Of a stretch of 64,000 nucleotides of DNA, positions 32,742 through 41,440 are shown one piece after another. Location of the stretch: the NCBI RefSeq assembly GCF_007845675.1, contig NZ_VOBR01000007.1, positions 124,001 through 188,000 of the forward strand, written 5' to 3'. Both the position numbers and the translations under genes were made by a program. The notes beneath the pieces are model-generated. The model was not told the DNA's origin. It did no database searches and worked only from the letters and a program-made list of their open reading frames with translations. This DNA comes from Lentzea tibetensis. GTDB lineage: Bacteria; Actinomycetota; Actinomycetes; Mycobacteriales; Pseudonocardiaceae. The stretch's first letter is position 1; every line of letters starts with the position of its first letter.

Positions 32742-34094
32742 TCATCGTGCCGCCTCCGCGAGCCGGGTGCTGGCGGTGCGCAGTTCGCCCGCGATGTCAG
32801 CCGTCGACGCGGTGCGCAGTTCGCCGTCCTCGACGACGGTCCGCCCACCCACCATCAGCAGCTTCAGCGGCGGCTGCGGCCCGAGCACCAGCGCGGCCAC
32901 AGGGTCAGTGATACCGGCGTAGTTCAGCCCGTTGAGGTCCCACACGGCCAGGTCGGCGAGCTTGCCCGGCTCGATCGAACCCAGGTGGTCCGCGCGCCCG
33001 AGGCACCGCGCCCCGCCCATGGTCCCCATCCACAACGCCAGCCGGACGTCCAGCGCCCGAGGCCCGCCCCGCTGCCGCGCCTGGTGCAACGCGGACCGCA
33101 GCTCGACCACGAGCCCACCGTCCTCATTGGACGCGGCACCGTCGACACCGAGCCCGACCGGCGCACCGGCGTCGAGCAGATCCCGGACCGGCGCGATCCC
33201 CGTGCCGAGCCGGCCGTTGGACGTGGGGCAATGGGCGGATCCGGTCGAAGTGGCACCGAGCCGCTTCACCGCCGCGTCGGACAGGTGCACGGTGTGCGCG
33301 AGCCACACGTCGTCACCGAGCCAGCCCAGCTGCTCGGCGTACTCGGTCGGCGTGCAGCCGTTCTCGCGCTGGCACTGCTCCTCCTCGTCGATCGTCTCGG
33401 CGAGGTGCGTGTGCAGCCGGACCCCGTGCCTGCGTGCGAGCGAAGCAGCCCCGGTCATCAGCTCGCGGCTCACCGAGAACGGCGAGCACGGCCCCACGGC
33501 GACGCGCACGAGAGCGTTCGGCGCGGACGAGTGGTAGTCGCCGATGGCCTCCTCGGTGGCGCGCAGCGCGGCGTCGGTGTCCTCGACCAGGTTGTCCGGC
33601 GGCAGCCCGCCGTCGGACTCGCCGCGGTCCATCGACCCGCGGATCGCCTCCAGCCGGATCCCCACCCGGCGGCCCGCGCCGACCAGCGCCTCGAACACGT
33701 CGCCACCACCCTGAGGGAACACGTAGTGGTGGTCAGCGGCCAGCGTGCACCCGGTCAGCGCGAGCCGTGCCAGGCCGGCGGAAGCGGCGGCGTGCGTGAC
33801 GGACGCGTCGAGTCCGCGCCACACCGGGTACAGCGTGGTCAGCCACTCGAACAGCGTGGCGTCCTGCGCGTAGCCGCGCGTCGCCCACTGGTAGAGGTGG
33901 TGATGGGTGTTCACGAGGCCGGGCGTGACCAGGCAGCCGCTCCCGTCCACGCGGACGTGGTCAGCGGACGGCGTGGGCGCGGGACCCGCACCCACCGCGA
34001 GCACGTGCTCACCGTCGATGATCACGTGACCGTTGCGGTGCTCGGTCCCCGCACCGTCCACAGTGGCCACCGCGACGTTGTCCAGTACGATCAT
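32742..34094 (-). CDS. 8-oxoguanine deaminase-like amidohydrolase
   Basis: 450 residues with metal and substrate motifs of the ATZ/TRZ group: NTHHHLYQWATRGYAQDATLFEWL, LHTHLAETIDEE, SAHCPTSNGRLGTGIAP and GLGVDGAASNE. The first two motifs match 8-oxoguanine/isocytosine deaminases, which give uric acid from 8-oxoguanine. Other cytosine-deaminase-like enzymes are possible. Start overlaps the stop of the 2Fe-2S subunit gene by 4 bases. The product urate would join the xanthine dehydrogenase product. Confidence 0.85.
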   Translation of the reverse strand: MIVLDNVAVATVDGAGTEHRNGHVIIDGEHVLAVGAGPAPTPSADHVRVDGSGCLVTPGLVNTHHHLYQWATRGYAQDATLFEWLTTLYPVWRGLDASVTHAAASAGLARLALTGCTLAADHHYVFPQGGGDVFEALVGAGRRVGIRLEAIRGSMDRGESDGGLPPDNLVEDTDAALRATEEAIGDYHSSAPNALVRVAVGPCSPFSVSRELMTGAASLARRHGVRLHTHLAETIDEEEQCQRENGCTPTEYAEQLGWLGDDVWLAHTVHLSDAAVKRLGATSTGSAHCPTSNGRLGTGIAPVRDLLDAGAPVGLGVDGAASNEDGGLVVELRSALHQARQRGGPRALDVRLALWMGTMGGARCLGRADHLGSIEPGKLADLAVWDLNGLNYAGITDPVAALVLGPQPPLKLLMVGGRTVVEDGELRTASTADIAGELRTASTRLAEAAR

Positions 34095-34552
34095 CGCCGA
34101 CCAGCCGCCAGCCGGACCGCGTCCATGATCTTCTCGTAACCCGTGCAGCGGCACAGGTTTCCGGCGAGCGCCTCGCGGATCTCCGGATCCGACGGCGAGG
34201 GGACGCGCTCCAGCAGGTCGTGCGCCGCCACCACGAGACCGGGCGTGCAGAACCCGCACTGCACCGCGCCCGCCTCGACGAACGCCTCCTGCACCGGGTC
34301 GAGCGAGTCGCCGGACGCGAGGCCCTCGACCGTCCGCACCGAACGGTCCTGCGCCTGGCCGGCCGCGACCAGGCAGGAGCACACCGGCACGTCGTCCAGG
34401 TACACCGTGCACGAACCGCACTCGCCCTGCTCGCACGCGTTCTTCGAACCGGGCAGGCCCAGCCGCTCGCGCAGCATGAAGAGCAGCGACTCGCCTTCCC
34501 AGACGTCGTCGGCCTGCCGCTGCTCGCCGTTGACGGTCACGTTCACGCGCAT
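34091..34552 (-). CDS. Xanthine dehydrogenase 2Fe-2S subunit
   Basis: 153 residues: N-terminal plant-type ferredoxin cluster (CEQGECGSCTVYLDDVPVCSC) and second cluster motifs QCGFCTPG and NLCRCTGY in a helical domain. This passes electrons from the molybdenum centre to FAD. ATG 34552 chosen over 34582 because it keeps the ATGCGCGTGA overlap with the FAD gene and matches family starts. Confidence 0.9.
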   Translation of the reverse strand: MRVNVTVNGEQRQADDVWEGESLLFMLRERLGLPGSKNACEQGECGSCTVYLDDVPVCSCLVAAGQAQDRSVRTVEGLASGDSLDPVQEAFVEAGAVQCGFCTPGLVVAAHDLLERVPSPSDPEIREALAGNLCRCTGYEKIMDAVRLAAGRR

Positions 34553-35409
34553 GCCTGCTCCTCGGTCAAGAACTCCTGCCACGTCCAGCCGAGCGTGCGG
34601 CGGGCCATGACGGCCAATGCGTGCTTGCGGTACGCGGCCGACCCGCGCACGTCGTCGATCGGGGACGCCGCCTGCGACACCAGCTCGCCGAACTCGCGCT
34701 TCACCGAGTCGAGCAGCGGGCGGGGGTTGTCGAAGTCCAGCGCGTGGTTCAGGAACTCCTCGGCGTCCCGCGCGCGGCGCGGCGTCGGAGCTGCCGAACC
34801 CACGGCCGCACCGACGCGCTTCTCTCCAGGGTGCAGGGAGAGGGCGAACGAGCAGACGGCGATCACCATCGCGTTGCGCGTGCCGACCTTCGAGAACTGC
34901 TGCGGCCCGGCCGCCGGCGCCAGGTGGATCGCGGTGATCAGCTCGTCCGGCTCCAGCGAGTTGCGCTTCACACCGACGTAGAAGTCGTCCGCCTCGATCA
35001 TCCGGGTGCCGCGCACCGACGCGACCTCGATGACCGCGTCGGACGCCAGCAGCACCGGGTGCGTGTCACCGGCGGGGGAGGCGGCGCCGAGGTTGCCGCC
35101 GACCGTGCCGCGGTTGCGGATCTGCGGCGACCCGACCGTCCGCGACGCCATCGCGAGGCCGGGCAGCTGAGCGCCGAGCTCCTCGATGATCCGGACGTAC
35201 GGCACGCCCGACCCGATCCGCAGCTCGTCGCCGTCCGACCACGTCCGCAGCTCGTCGATCCGCGTCAGGTCCAGCAGCGCGGCTGGCCGCCGGTGGTCGA
35301 AGTTCAGTTCCACCATGACGTCCGTGCCACCGGCGATCGGCACGGCGTCTGGCCGCTCGGCCTTCACGGCCAGCGCCTCCGCGAGGGTGGTGGGGCGTAG
35401 GAAGTCCAT
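34543..35409 (-). CDS. Xanthine dehydrogenase FAD-binding subunit
   Basis: 288 residues: PIAGGTDVMVELNFD near 24-38 and GGNLGAASPAGDTHPVLLASDA near 104 are the FAD-binding motifs of the molybdopterin dehydrogenase family, with a C-terminal CO-dehydrogenase flavoprotein domain. It passes electrons to NAD. ATG overlaps the stop of the HIU hydrolase (TGATG). Confidence 0.9.
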   Translation of the reverse strand: MDFLRPTTLAEALAVKAERPDAVPIAGGTDVMVELNFDHRRPAALLDLTRIDELRTWSDGDELRIGSGVPYVRIIEELGAQLPGLAMASRTVGSPQIRNRGTVGGNLGAASPAGDTHPVLLASDAVIEVASVRGTRMIEADDFYVGVKRNSLEPDELITAIHLAPAAGPQQFSKVGTRNAMVIAVCSFALSLHPGEKRVGAAVGSAAPTPRRARDAEEFLNHALDFDNPRPLLDSVKREFGELVSQAASPIDDVRGSAAYRKHALAVMARRTLGWTWQEFLTEEQACA

Positions 35410-35711
35410 CAGCTACCTCGATAGGTGGAGTAGGCGAACGGCGAGAGCAGCAGCGGCACGTGGTAGTGCTGCGCCGGGTCCTCGTAGTGGAACGTGAGCA
35501 CGACCTCGGGGAAGAACGGCGCGATGCCGGCCGTGTGGAACACCAGCCGGTACACGCCGGCGTCGAGACCGTCGCCCCAGCCGGTGACCCGCCCGTCGAC
35601 GTTGGTCGCCGACTCGGCCACGACGGTCCCGTCCTGACGCTGCAACTGCACGGCCACGCCGACCGCGGGCCGTCCTCGCTGCGCGTCGAGCACGTGGGTG
35701 GAGATCGTCAC
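35409..35711 (-). CDS. 5-hydroxyisourate hydrolase (transthyretin-like)
   Basis: 100 residues with the family's three signatures: ISTHVLDAQRGRPA at the N-terminus, GRVTGWG with Arg and active-site His pair context (FFPEVVLTF), and terminal HYHVPLLLSPFAYSTYRGS. It hydrolyses 5-hydroxyisourate, the product of uricase. Start GTG 35711 after GGAGG. First gene of the purine operon; uricase itself is not in this window. Confidence 0.9.
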   Translation of the reverse strand: MTISTHVLDAQRGRPAVGVAVQLQRQDGTVVAESATNVDGRVTGWGDGLDAGVYRLVFHTAGIAPFFPEVVLTFHYEDPAQHYHVPLLLSPFAYSTYRGS

Positions 35712-35726
35712 TCGCCCTCCAATCGC

Positions 35727-35776
35727 TGTGTGAGCCAGTACACAGAGCGTGGTCCCCGTTGGGCTAGAGCGGGGAC
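35727..35776. promoter_or_regulatory. Inverted repeats between the HIU hydrolase and PucR genes
   Basis: TGTGT and ACACA (35727-35744) and GTCCCCG and CGGGGAC (35752-35776) form two perfect inverted repeats in the divergent promoter region. They are candidate PucR sites or transcriptional elements; binding is not shown. Confidence 0.35.
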
Positions 35777-35850
35777 ACATGAATCCCCAGGCTCCTACAG
35801 ACAGTCAATTTGTGCTTTCCTACAAACACGAATGGAGGAAGGTGATCGCG

Positions 35851-37302
35851 ATGCTGCTCCTACGCACTCTCCTCCAGATGCCCGAGCTCCGCCTCAGCCT
35901 CCAGGTGGGCTCCGACCTGCTGGACCGCCAGGTCACCCGCGTCTACGGCACGGAGCTGCCCGACCCCAGCCGCTACCTGTCCGGCGGCGAGCTGGTGCTG
36001 TCCGGCCTGCTCTGGCACGACGGCCCCGCCTCGTCGGAGGCCTTCGTCGCCGCACTGGCCGCGGTCGGCGTCGCCGGGCTCGCCGCGTCCGAGACCGAGT
36101 CGCTGGCGCTGCCGACGGACCTCGTCGACGCGTGCGAACGCCACCAGGTGCCGCTGCTCGAGGTCCCGGTCGACCTGTCGTTCGCGACGATCACCGAACG
36201 CGTGTCGCTGGAGCTGGCCGGGCTCGGCAGGCACCGCAGGCTGCTCAGCGTCGTCGCCGAGGGCGCCGGGCTCGACGCGCTGCTCTCCGCCGGGTCCGCC
36301 GAGCTGGGCACCCGCTGCTGGGTCCTGTCCACCACCGGGCGGGTCGTCGCGGGCGGCGAGCTGGCCGGTCGCGAGTCGCTGGTGCGCGAGTTCCTCCAGG
36401 CCGACCGGCTGCCCCGCGCGTTCCGCGGCTTCACCCTGCTGCCGGTCGCCGAACGCGGCGGTTCCCGGCTCACCAACTGGATCCTCGTCGTCGCGGGCGC
36501 GGTGTCCGAGGAGGGCGCCGTCGAACTGGCGTCGCTCGTCGCGCTGGAACGGTCGCGGCTCGCGCAGGGCAGGCACGTCGAGAACCGCGCGGCGGGCCCG
36601 CTGCTGCACCTCGTGCTCTCCGGGGCGGCCACCCACGGCGAGCTCGCCTCCCGCCTCACCGCCGTCGGACTCGACACCGGCGACCGGCTGCGCGTGCTGA
36701 CCGCGTCGTCGTCCGACCAGCGCGTCGAGCTCGCCGCCGCCGTGCTGGAGGAACTGCTGCCCGCCGCGCTCGTCACCCCGGTCGGCACCGAGGTCTACGC
36801 GCTGGCCCGCGCGGACGACGCGGTGCCGGACGCGGTGCGGGAGTCGTTGCGCGTGCTGGAACCCGGACTCGGCTCGGCCCGCGTGCTCGTCGGCATCTCG
36901 TCGCCGGTGCGGGCGGCCGGGTTGCGCGGCGCCGCCGAGGAGGCCGCGCACGCGCGCAGGTTGGGGGAGCGGCGCACCGGGCGCACCTGCGTCGTCGCCG
37001 GTGACGAGATCGCGCTGCACCAGCTGCTGCTCGCCGGCGTGCCCGAGGAGCTGCGGTCGTCGTTGCGGCGCAGGCTGCTCGGCCCGGTGCTGGACTACGA
37101 CACCGAGCACGGCTCGGACCTCGTCGGCACGCTCCAGGTGTTCCTCGACTGCTCCGGCTCGTGGACCGTCGCGGCCGCCAAGCTGCACGTGCACGTCAAC
37201 ACGTTGCGCTACCGCGTGGGCAGGGTCGAGGAGCTGCTGGACGTCGACCTGTCCGACTTCGCCGCGCGCGTCGACCTGTACCTGGCCCTGCACGCGGGCT
37301 GA
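35851..37302 (+). CDS. PucR-family transcriptional regulator
   Basis: 483 residues: an N-terminal purine-catabolism PucR domain (LLQMPELRLSLQVGSDLLDRQVTRVY), a middle GAF-like/GGDEF-related region and a C-terminal PucR helix-turn-helix (TLQVFLDCSGSWTVAAAKLHVHVNTLRYRVGRVEELL). Such regulators respond to purine breakdown products such as allantoin. ATG 35851 is set by GGAGGAAGG; upstream starts lack one. Divergent from the purine operon and very likely controlling it. Confidence 0.88.
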   Translation: MLLLRTLLQMPELRLSLQVGSDLLDRQVTRVYGTELPDPSRYLSGGELVLSGLLWHDGPASSEAFVAALAAVGVAGLAASETESLALPTDLVDACERHQVPLLEVPVDLSFATITERVSLELAGLGRHRRLLSVVAEGAGLDALLSAGSAELGTRCWVLSTTGRVVAGGELAGRESLVREFLQADRLPRAFRGFTLLPVAERGGSRLTNWILVVAGAVSEEGAVELASLVALERSRLAQGRHVENRAAGPLLHLVLSGAATHGELASRLTAVGLDTGDRLRVLTASSSDQRVELAAAVLEELLPAALVTPVGTEVYALARADDAVPDAVRESLRVLEPGLGSARVLVGISSPVRAAGLRGAAEEAAHARRLGERRTGRTCVVAGDEIALHQLLLAGVPEELRSSLRRRLLGPVLDYDTEHGSDLVGTLQVFLDCSGSWTVAAAKLHVHVNTLRYRVGRVEELLDVDLSDFAARVDLYLALHAG

Positions 37303-37331
37303 ATCCACTGTGGACACCTGGGGAGTTCTCG

Positions 37332-38027
37332 TTGAGCGACGTCGTCCTGCTCCACTCGACCGCCTGCGACCGCGGCATGTGGGAGCCGCAGCTGCCGGCG
37401 CTGGCCGGGCACCGCGTGCTGCGCCCGGACTTCCGCGGCTACGGCGCCGAGCCCGCGGTGCCGTCGTTCGACCCGGCCGCCGACGTCCGCGCCCTGCTCG
37501 ACGGCCCGGTGGTGCTGGTCGGTTCGTCGTTCGGCGGATCGATCGCGCAGGAGGTCGCCTGCCGCTGGCCGTCGCTGGTGTCCGGCCTGGTCCTGCTGTG
37601 CCCTGGGCGGCACGGCGTCCCGTTGACGCCCGCCATCTCGGCGTGGGCAGCGCGCGAGCGGGAACTGCTGGCGACGGGCGACGTGGACGGCGTGGTCGAG
37701 CTGGCCGTCGAGACCTGGCTGGGGCCTGAGGCGGACGAGGTCGCGCGCAAGTCGGTCCGCGAGATGAAGCGCCGGTCGGTGCTCGCGCAGCTCGGCCACG
37801 ACGCCGAGATCCGGCGCACTCCCGTTGACGCGGGGGAGATCCGGGTGCCGACGCTCGTCGTCTCCGGCGGCCACGACGTCGACTACTTCCAGCAGGTCGC
37901 GGAGTCGCTCGCGCACGACATCCCCGGCGCGCGGCACGTGCACCTCGACTGGGCGGGACACCTGCCGAACCTCGAACGACCGGACGCCGTGAACGCACTG
38001 CTGGAGGACTTCCTGGCACTAGAATGA
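37332..38027 (+). CDS. Alpha/beta hydrolase
   Basis: 231 residues: nucleophile elbow VLVGSSFGGSIA, Asp in VVSGGHDVDYF and catalytic His in WAGHLPNLERPD. Oxyanion strand VVLLHSTACDRGMW. Start is TTG 37332, the only position with a good site (GGGAG, 6 bases). Substrate unknown; sits downstream of pucR and could be part of its transcript. Confidence 0.75.
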   Translation: MSDVVLLHSTACDRGMWEPQLPALAGHRVLRPDFRGYGAEPAVPSFDPAADVRALLDGPVVLVGSSFGGSIAQEVACRWPSLVSGLVLLCPGRHGVPLTPAISAWAARERELLATGDVDGVVELAVETWLGPEADEVARKSVREMKRRSVLAQLGHDAEIRRTPVDAGEIRVPTLVVSGGHDVDYFQQVAESLAHDIPGARHVHLDWAGHLPNLERPDAVNALLEDFLALE

Positions 38028-38030
38028 GCT

Positions 38031-38414
38031 ATGGCCGAAGCTCCCGTCGGCAACCTGGTGCTGTACGTCATCGCGGCAGTGGCGCCCAGCTTGTTGTTCT
38101 GGGCCCTGCTCCGGTTACCCCGGTTGATCAGGCGGATGCGGCACCCGAAGCTCGTCGTCGAGGCGCCACCGGTGGAGATGATCGCGGCCGACCTGCGCCG
38201 CGTCCGGCGCGTGCTGCGCTTCTACCAGCCGGGCACCCCGGCCGTCCGGCGCATCAGCGCCCGCCAGGCGTACGACGAACTGCTGAAGCAGGCGTGCCTG
38301 GCGGTGGACGTCGAACACCGCCTCGACACCCTGCCGGAAGGCGTCGACCGCGACATCGAACGACTGCGCGTTGAAGAGTCTTTGCGCTGCGCGGGGCTGC
38401 GGTTGTCAGACTGA
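38031..38414 (+). CDS. Small membrane protein
   Basis: 127 residues: one N-terminal hydrophobic helix (LVLYVIAAVAPSLLFWALLRL) followed by a basic segment and a helical cytoplasmic domain (DLRRVRRVLRFYQPG, AYDELLKQACLAVDVEHRL). Three bases after the hydrolase stop, so likely co-transcribed. Family not recognised. Confidence 0.6.
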   Translation: MAEAPVGNLVLYVIAAVAPSLLFWALLRLPRLIRRMRHPKLVVEAPPVEMIAADLRRVRRVLRFYQPGTPAVRRISARQAYDELLKQACLAVDVEHRLDTLPEGVDRDIERLRVEESLRCAGLRLSD

Positions 38415-38479
38415 CGGCTGATACCGGTTCCGCCTTCCGACCGATGCCAGGTGACGGTCCAGGTTCCTAATGTCACGGC

Positions 38480-38791
38480 ATGAGAATGGTGCTGGTGCTC
38501 GCCATCCTGGTGAGCGGGTGTGCGGTGCCGCCGGACATCCGATTACGCGTCGAGGGATCAGGCACGACCGATCGGCTGACTTATCTGTTCCCCGGTCAGG
38601 ACGAGAAGACGTTGCGCAACCCCGACGTGCCGTGGGAACGGTCCGGCGCGCGGCACGGCCGCGTCAGCCTGCGCCTCGAAGGCGTGCACGGGACGCTGAC
38701 CTGCAAGATCATCATCAACGGCCGGCAGGTGCGCTCGGTGACCAGCGAGTCGGGCGAGGCGCTCAACTGCACCCACGCGATGGCCGACTGA
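38480..38791 (+). CDS. MmpS-like small lipoprotein
   Basis: 103 residues: lipoprotein signal MRMVLVLAILVSGC, then a beta-rich domain (IRLRVEGSGTTDRLTYLFPGQDEKT, VPWERS, CKIIINGRQVRS, SGEALNC) that looks like the MmpS/actinobacterial membrane-accessory fold. Two Cys could form a disulfide. Acts at the outer face of the membrane; partner unknown. Confidence 0.6.
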   Translation: MRMVLVLAILVSGCAVPPDIRLRVEGSGTTDRLTYLFPGQDEKTLRNPDVPWERSGARHGRVSLRLEGVHGTLTCKIIINGRQVRSVTSESGEALNCTHAMAD

Positions 38792-38991
38792 AGCTGACCG
38801 AATGCCGTCTAACGGTTATCCACATCCAGACGTGTAAGCGGCACAACTGTTTCCCGCCTGAACGTGCAGGAACACCACAAATGGAAGCGCTCTCACTCTG
38901 TCTCGTTGTCTAACGGGAAGCGTTGCCGTCTAAGGGAAATCCACTCGATGTGATTGGTTCGGCAACTCCGCCTTCGCTTACGCTTGATCAC

Positions 38992-39849
38992 ATGGGTAAG
39001 CCATTCCGGCCCACGATGCTGGAACGTGCCATCGGGCGAACGCTGGGCGACTGGCGCAAGGACCGTCAGTTCAGCCTGTCCGAGGCGGGGCGCAGGGTCG
39101 GCTTCTCGACCGCCAAGCTGAGCATGATGGAGAACGCGGTCCAGCCGTCGGCCCCGGTCGACGTGATGGCGCTCGGTTTCGTCTACCTCGTGCCCGCGCC
39201 GGAACGGCAGCAGCTCGTGGCGAACACGGAACACGCGCGGCGGCTGCGCAGGCCGTCCGCCGGCGAGATGGGTGTCCTGTTCGACGCGGTGGGGGAGTAC
39301 GGCAGGCTCGAGCTGGAGGCGTCGTCAGTGCGCGCGTTCCGGATCGACGTGCTGCCCGGCTTCTTCCAGATCCCCGACTACATCACCGCGCTCGCGAAGG
39401 CGGACGACCCGCTGCGCGCCGCCGTCGTCGCCGAACAGCGCATCGCACTGCGCGAGGTGCGCAGGCAGCGGCTCACCGACAAGAACCCGCTCGTCGTCGA
39501 GGTAGTCCTGTGCGAGGCAGCGCTGCGCCAGACGGTCGGCGGCCCGCGGGTGATGCGCGCGCAGCTGCTGCACCTGATCGAGCTCGCTGAGCTGGCGAAC
39601 GTCACCATCCGCGTCATGCCGTTCGCGGCGGGCGCCTACCCGGCCGTCGGTTCGCCGTTCACGATCCTGTCGTTCCCGCACGAACAGCACGACGACGTGG
39701 TCTACCTGCAGTCCGTGCGCCGCGGCAGCTACGTCGAAAGCCCAGAGGAGCGCGGGCCTTATATGGTGAGGTTCACCGCCCTCCAGGAGATCGCGCTGAC
39801 TCCGTGCGAGTCGCTCGAGCTGATCGCGGAGGTGCTGGGTTCGTTCTAG
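38992..39849 (+). CDS. XRE-family regulator with DUF5753
   Basis: 285 residues: N-terminal helix-turn-helix (LGDWRKDRQFSLSEAGRRVGFSTAKLSMMENA), then a DUF5753 domain (FRIDVLPGFFQIPDYITAL, VVEVVLCEAALRQTVGGPRVMRAQLLHLIEL, NVTIRVMPFAAGAYPAVGSPFTIL). This architecture is specific to actinomycetes and is often paired with a small DUF397 protein; here the next gene is a phosphatase-like protein instead. ATG 38992. Confidence 0.85.
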   Translation: MGKPFRPTMLERAIGRTLGDWRKDRQFSLSEAGRRVGFSTAKLSMMENAVQPSAPVDVMALGFVYLVPAPERQQLVANTEHARRLRRPSAGEMGVLFDAVGEYGRLELEASSVRAFRIDVLPGFFQIPDYITALAKADDPLRAAVVAEQRIALREVRRQRLTDKNPLVVEVVLCEAALRQTVGGPRVMRAQLLHLIELAELANVTIRVMPFAAGAYPAVGSPFTILSFPHEQHDDVVYLQSVRRGSYVESPEERGPYMVRFTALQEIALTPCESLELIAEVLGSF

Positions 39850-39861
39850 GGGGACGACATC

Positions 39862-40275
39862 ATGCTGGTGGGAGCGGTGCAGCTGCCGGACGGCGCGTGG
39901 GTGCGCGGTCGCGGGCAGCGCAAGCCGATGCCGGAGGGGCCTGAGCCGGAGTTCGGCCTCTACCTGGGGAAGCTGCCGAAGGACCTGCCGTGGGCGCACG
40001 ACCTGGTCGAGTGGCCGGACTTCTGGCTGCCGAAGGACCGGGACAAGGCGATCGCGCAGATCCGCGACCTGCACGCCAGAGCCCTGGCGGGGCAGCGGGT
40101 CGAGGTCGCCTGCGGTGGCGGGGTCGGGCGCACCGGGACGGTCATCTCGTGCCTGGCGATCCTCGCGGGCGTCGAGCCGAAGGCCGCCGTGGCGTGGACG
40201 CGGGAGCACTACCGGCGCGGTGCGGTGGAGACGCCGTGGCAGAAGCGCTGGGTCGAGAGGTTCCCTGTCCATTGA
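39862..40275 (+). CDS. Tyrosine-phosphatase-like protein
   Basis: 137 residues: the CX5R active-site loop appears as CGGGVGRTGT with Cys84 and Arg90, preceded by VAC. A conserved Asp for general acid (LVEWPDFWLP) lies upstream. Such compact PTP-fold proteins are usually dual-specificity. Ribosome site AGGGGGAC. 12 bases after the XRE gene, so the two may be coupled. Confidence 0.75.
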   Translation: MLVGAVQLPDGAWVRGRGQRKPMPEGPEPEFGLYLGKLPKDLPWAHDLVEWPDFWLPKDRDKAIAQIRDLHARALAGQRVEVACGGGVGRTGTVISCLAILAGVEPKAAVAWTREHYRRGAVETPWQKRWVERFPVH

Positions 40276-40345
40276 CTGTCGATGTGTCGCATGACGCCGT
40301 GGCCCGCGAAAGACTCGGGCCGCACGCTAACCAACAGGAGGCGTC

Positions 40346-41272
40346 ATGCAGCGCAGAATCGGTGTCCTGGTCGCGGCGGTCCTGGGGCTCACGCTCGCAG
40401 GAGCCGCACCGGTCACCGCAGCAGAGACAGCAGCAGAGACAGCGGGGAAGCCCAAGTTCCCCACCGAGATCACGCTCCCCGCGGGCTGGCAGCCGGAAGG
40501 CATCGCGATCAGCGGCCGCACCGCGTACTTCGGATCGCGGGTCGACGGATCGATCTACGCGGCCGACTTGCGCACCGGGCGGGGCGAGGTGTTCGTCAAG
40601 GGCACGGTCGCGAACTCGCTGGGCATGAAGGTCGACAGCAGGGGCAGGCTGTGGGTCTCGGGCGGGCCGTCCGGGCAGGGACGCGTCTACGACACCCGCA
40701 GCGGGAAGCTGCTGGCGAGCTACCAGTTCGCCACCGCGGACACGTTCGTCAACGACGTGATCGTCACGCACCGGGGCGCGTGGTTCACCGACTCGCGCAA
40801 GGCCGTGCTCTACCAGGTTCCGCTGAACCTGCCGAAGGAGCACCGGACGCTCGCCCTCACCGGTGAGCTGGTGGTCACGCCCGGCGCGACCAACCTGAAC
40901 GGCATCGAGACGACCGTCGACGGACGGGCGCTGTTCGCGGTGCAGAGCAACACCGGCCTGCTGTTCCGCGTCGACCCCGCCACCGGCGCGACGAAGGCGG
41001 TGAACCTCGGCGGCGAGGTGCTCACGAACGGTGACGGTCTGCTGCGGATCGGTCACAACCTGTACGTCGTGCAGAACCGGCTGAACACCGTCGCCAAGTA
41101 CCGGCTGACGAACAGCGGTGGAACTTTGGTCTCCAAGACCACCGACCCGAGGTTCGACGTGCCGACGACGGTCGCGGCGTTCGGTGATCGTCTCTACCTG
41201 CCGAATGCCCGGTTCAGCACCCCTCCGACGCCCACCACGCCGTACAACGCGGTCGCGATCGATCGGCCGTAG
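40346..41272 (+). CDS. Secreted SMP-30/gluconolactonase-like beta-propeller
   Basis: 308 residues with a Sec signal (VLVAAVLGLTLAGAAPVTAAE). The body has NHL/SMP-30-like blades: GWQPEGIAISGRTAYFGS, SLGMKVDSRGRLWVSGG, NLNGIETTVDGRALFAVQSNTG, LTNGDGLLRIGHNLYVVQN. Function unknown; possibly a lactonase or a binding propeller. Followed by a strong terminator. Confidence 0.75.
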   Translation: MQRRIGVLVAAVLGLTLAGAAPVTAAETAAETAGKPKFPTEITLPAGWQPEGIAISGRTAYFGSRVDGSIYAADLRTGRGEVFVKGTVANSLGMKVDSRGRLWVSGGPSGQGRVYDTRSGKLLASYQFATADTFVNDVIVTHRGAWFTDSRKAVLYQVPLNLPKEHRTLALTGELVVTPGATNLNGIETTVDGRALFAVQSNTGLLFRVDPATGATKAVNLGGEVLTNGDGLLRIGHNLYVVQNRLNTVAKYRLTNSGGTLVSKTTDPRFDVPTTVAAFGDRLYLPNARFSTPPTPTTPYNAVAIDRP

Positions 41273-41280
41273 CCAAACGT

Positions 41281-41314
41281 GTCGGGGGTCGCATTGAGCG
41301 ATGCGACCCCCGAC
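41281..41314 (+). terminator. Terminator after the beta-propeller gene
   Basis: GTCGGGGGTCGCAT pairs with ATGCGACCCCCGAC perfectly (14 bases) around TGAGCG, starting 8 bases after the stop. No T-run follows, as is common in GC-rich genomes. Confidence 0.75.
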
Positions 41315-41440
41315 CGGGTATCGCACTCGTCACACGACTGGGTAGCCTGCGGGTCGCATTGCGCGCGTGATCCATGTCTTAAGGTGACATTGATCTTGAG
41401 TGTTACCGTTCCGTAGCCAATCGGGTGATCGTGGGGCGTT

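Noticed and set aside
30047-34139. Long plus-strand frames opposite the purine genes
   Set aside because: They show only Arg/Val/His-rich composition with no motifs, while the minus strand has complete xanthine dehydrogenase and deaminase genes.
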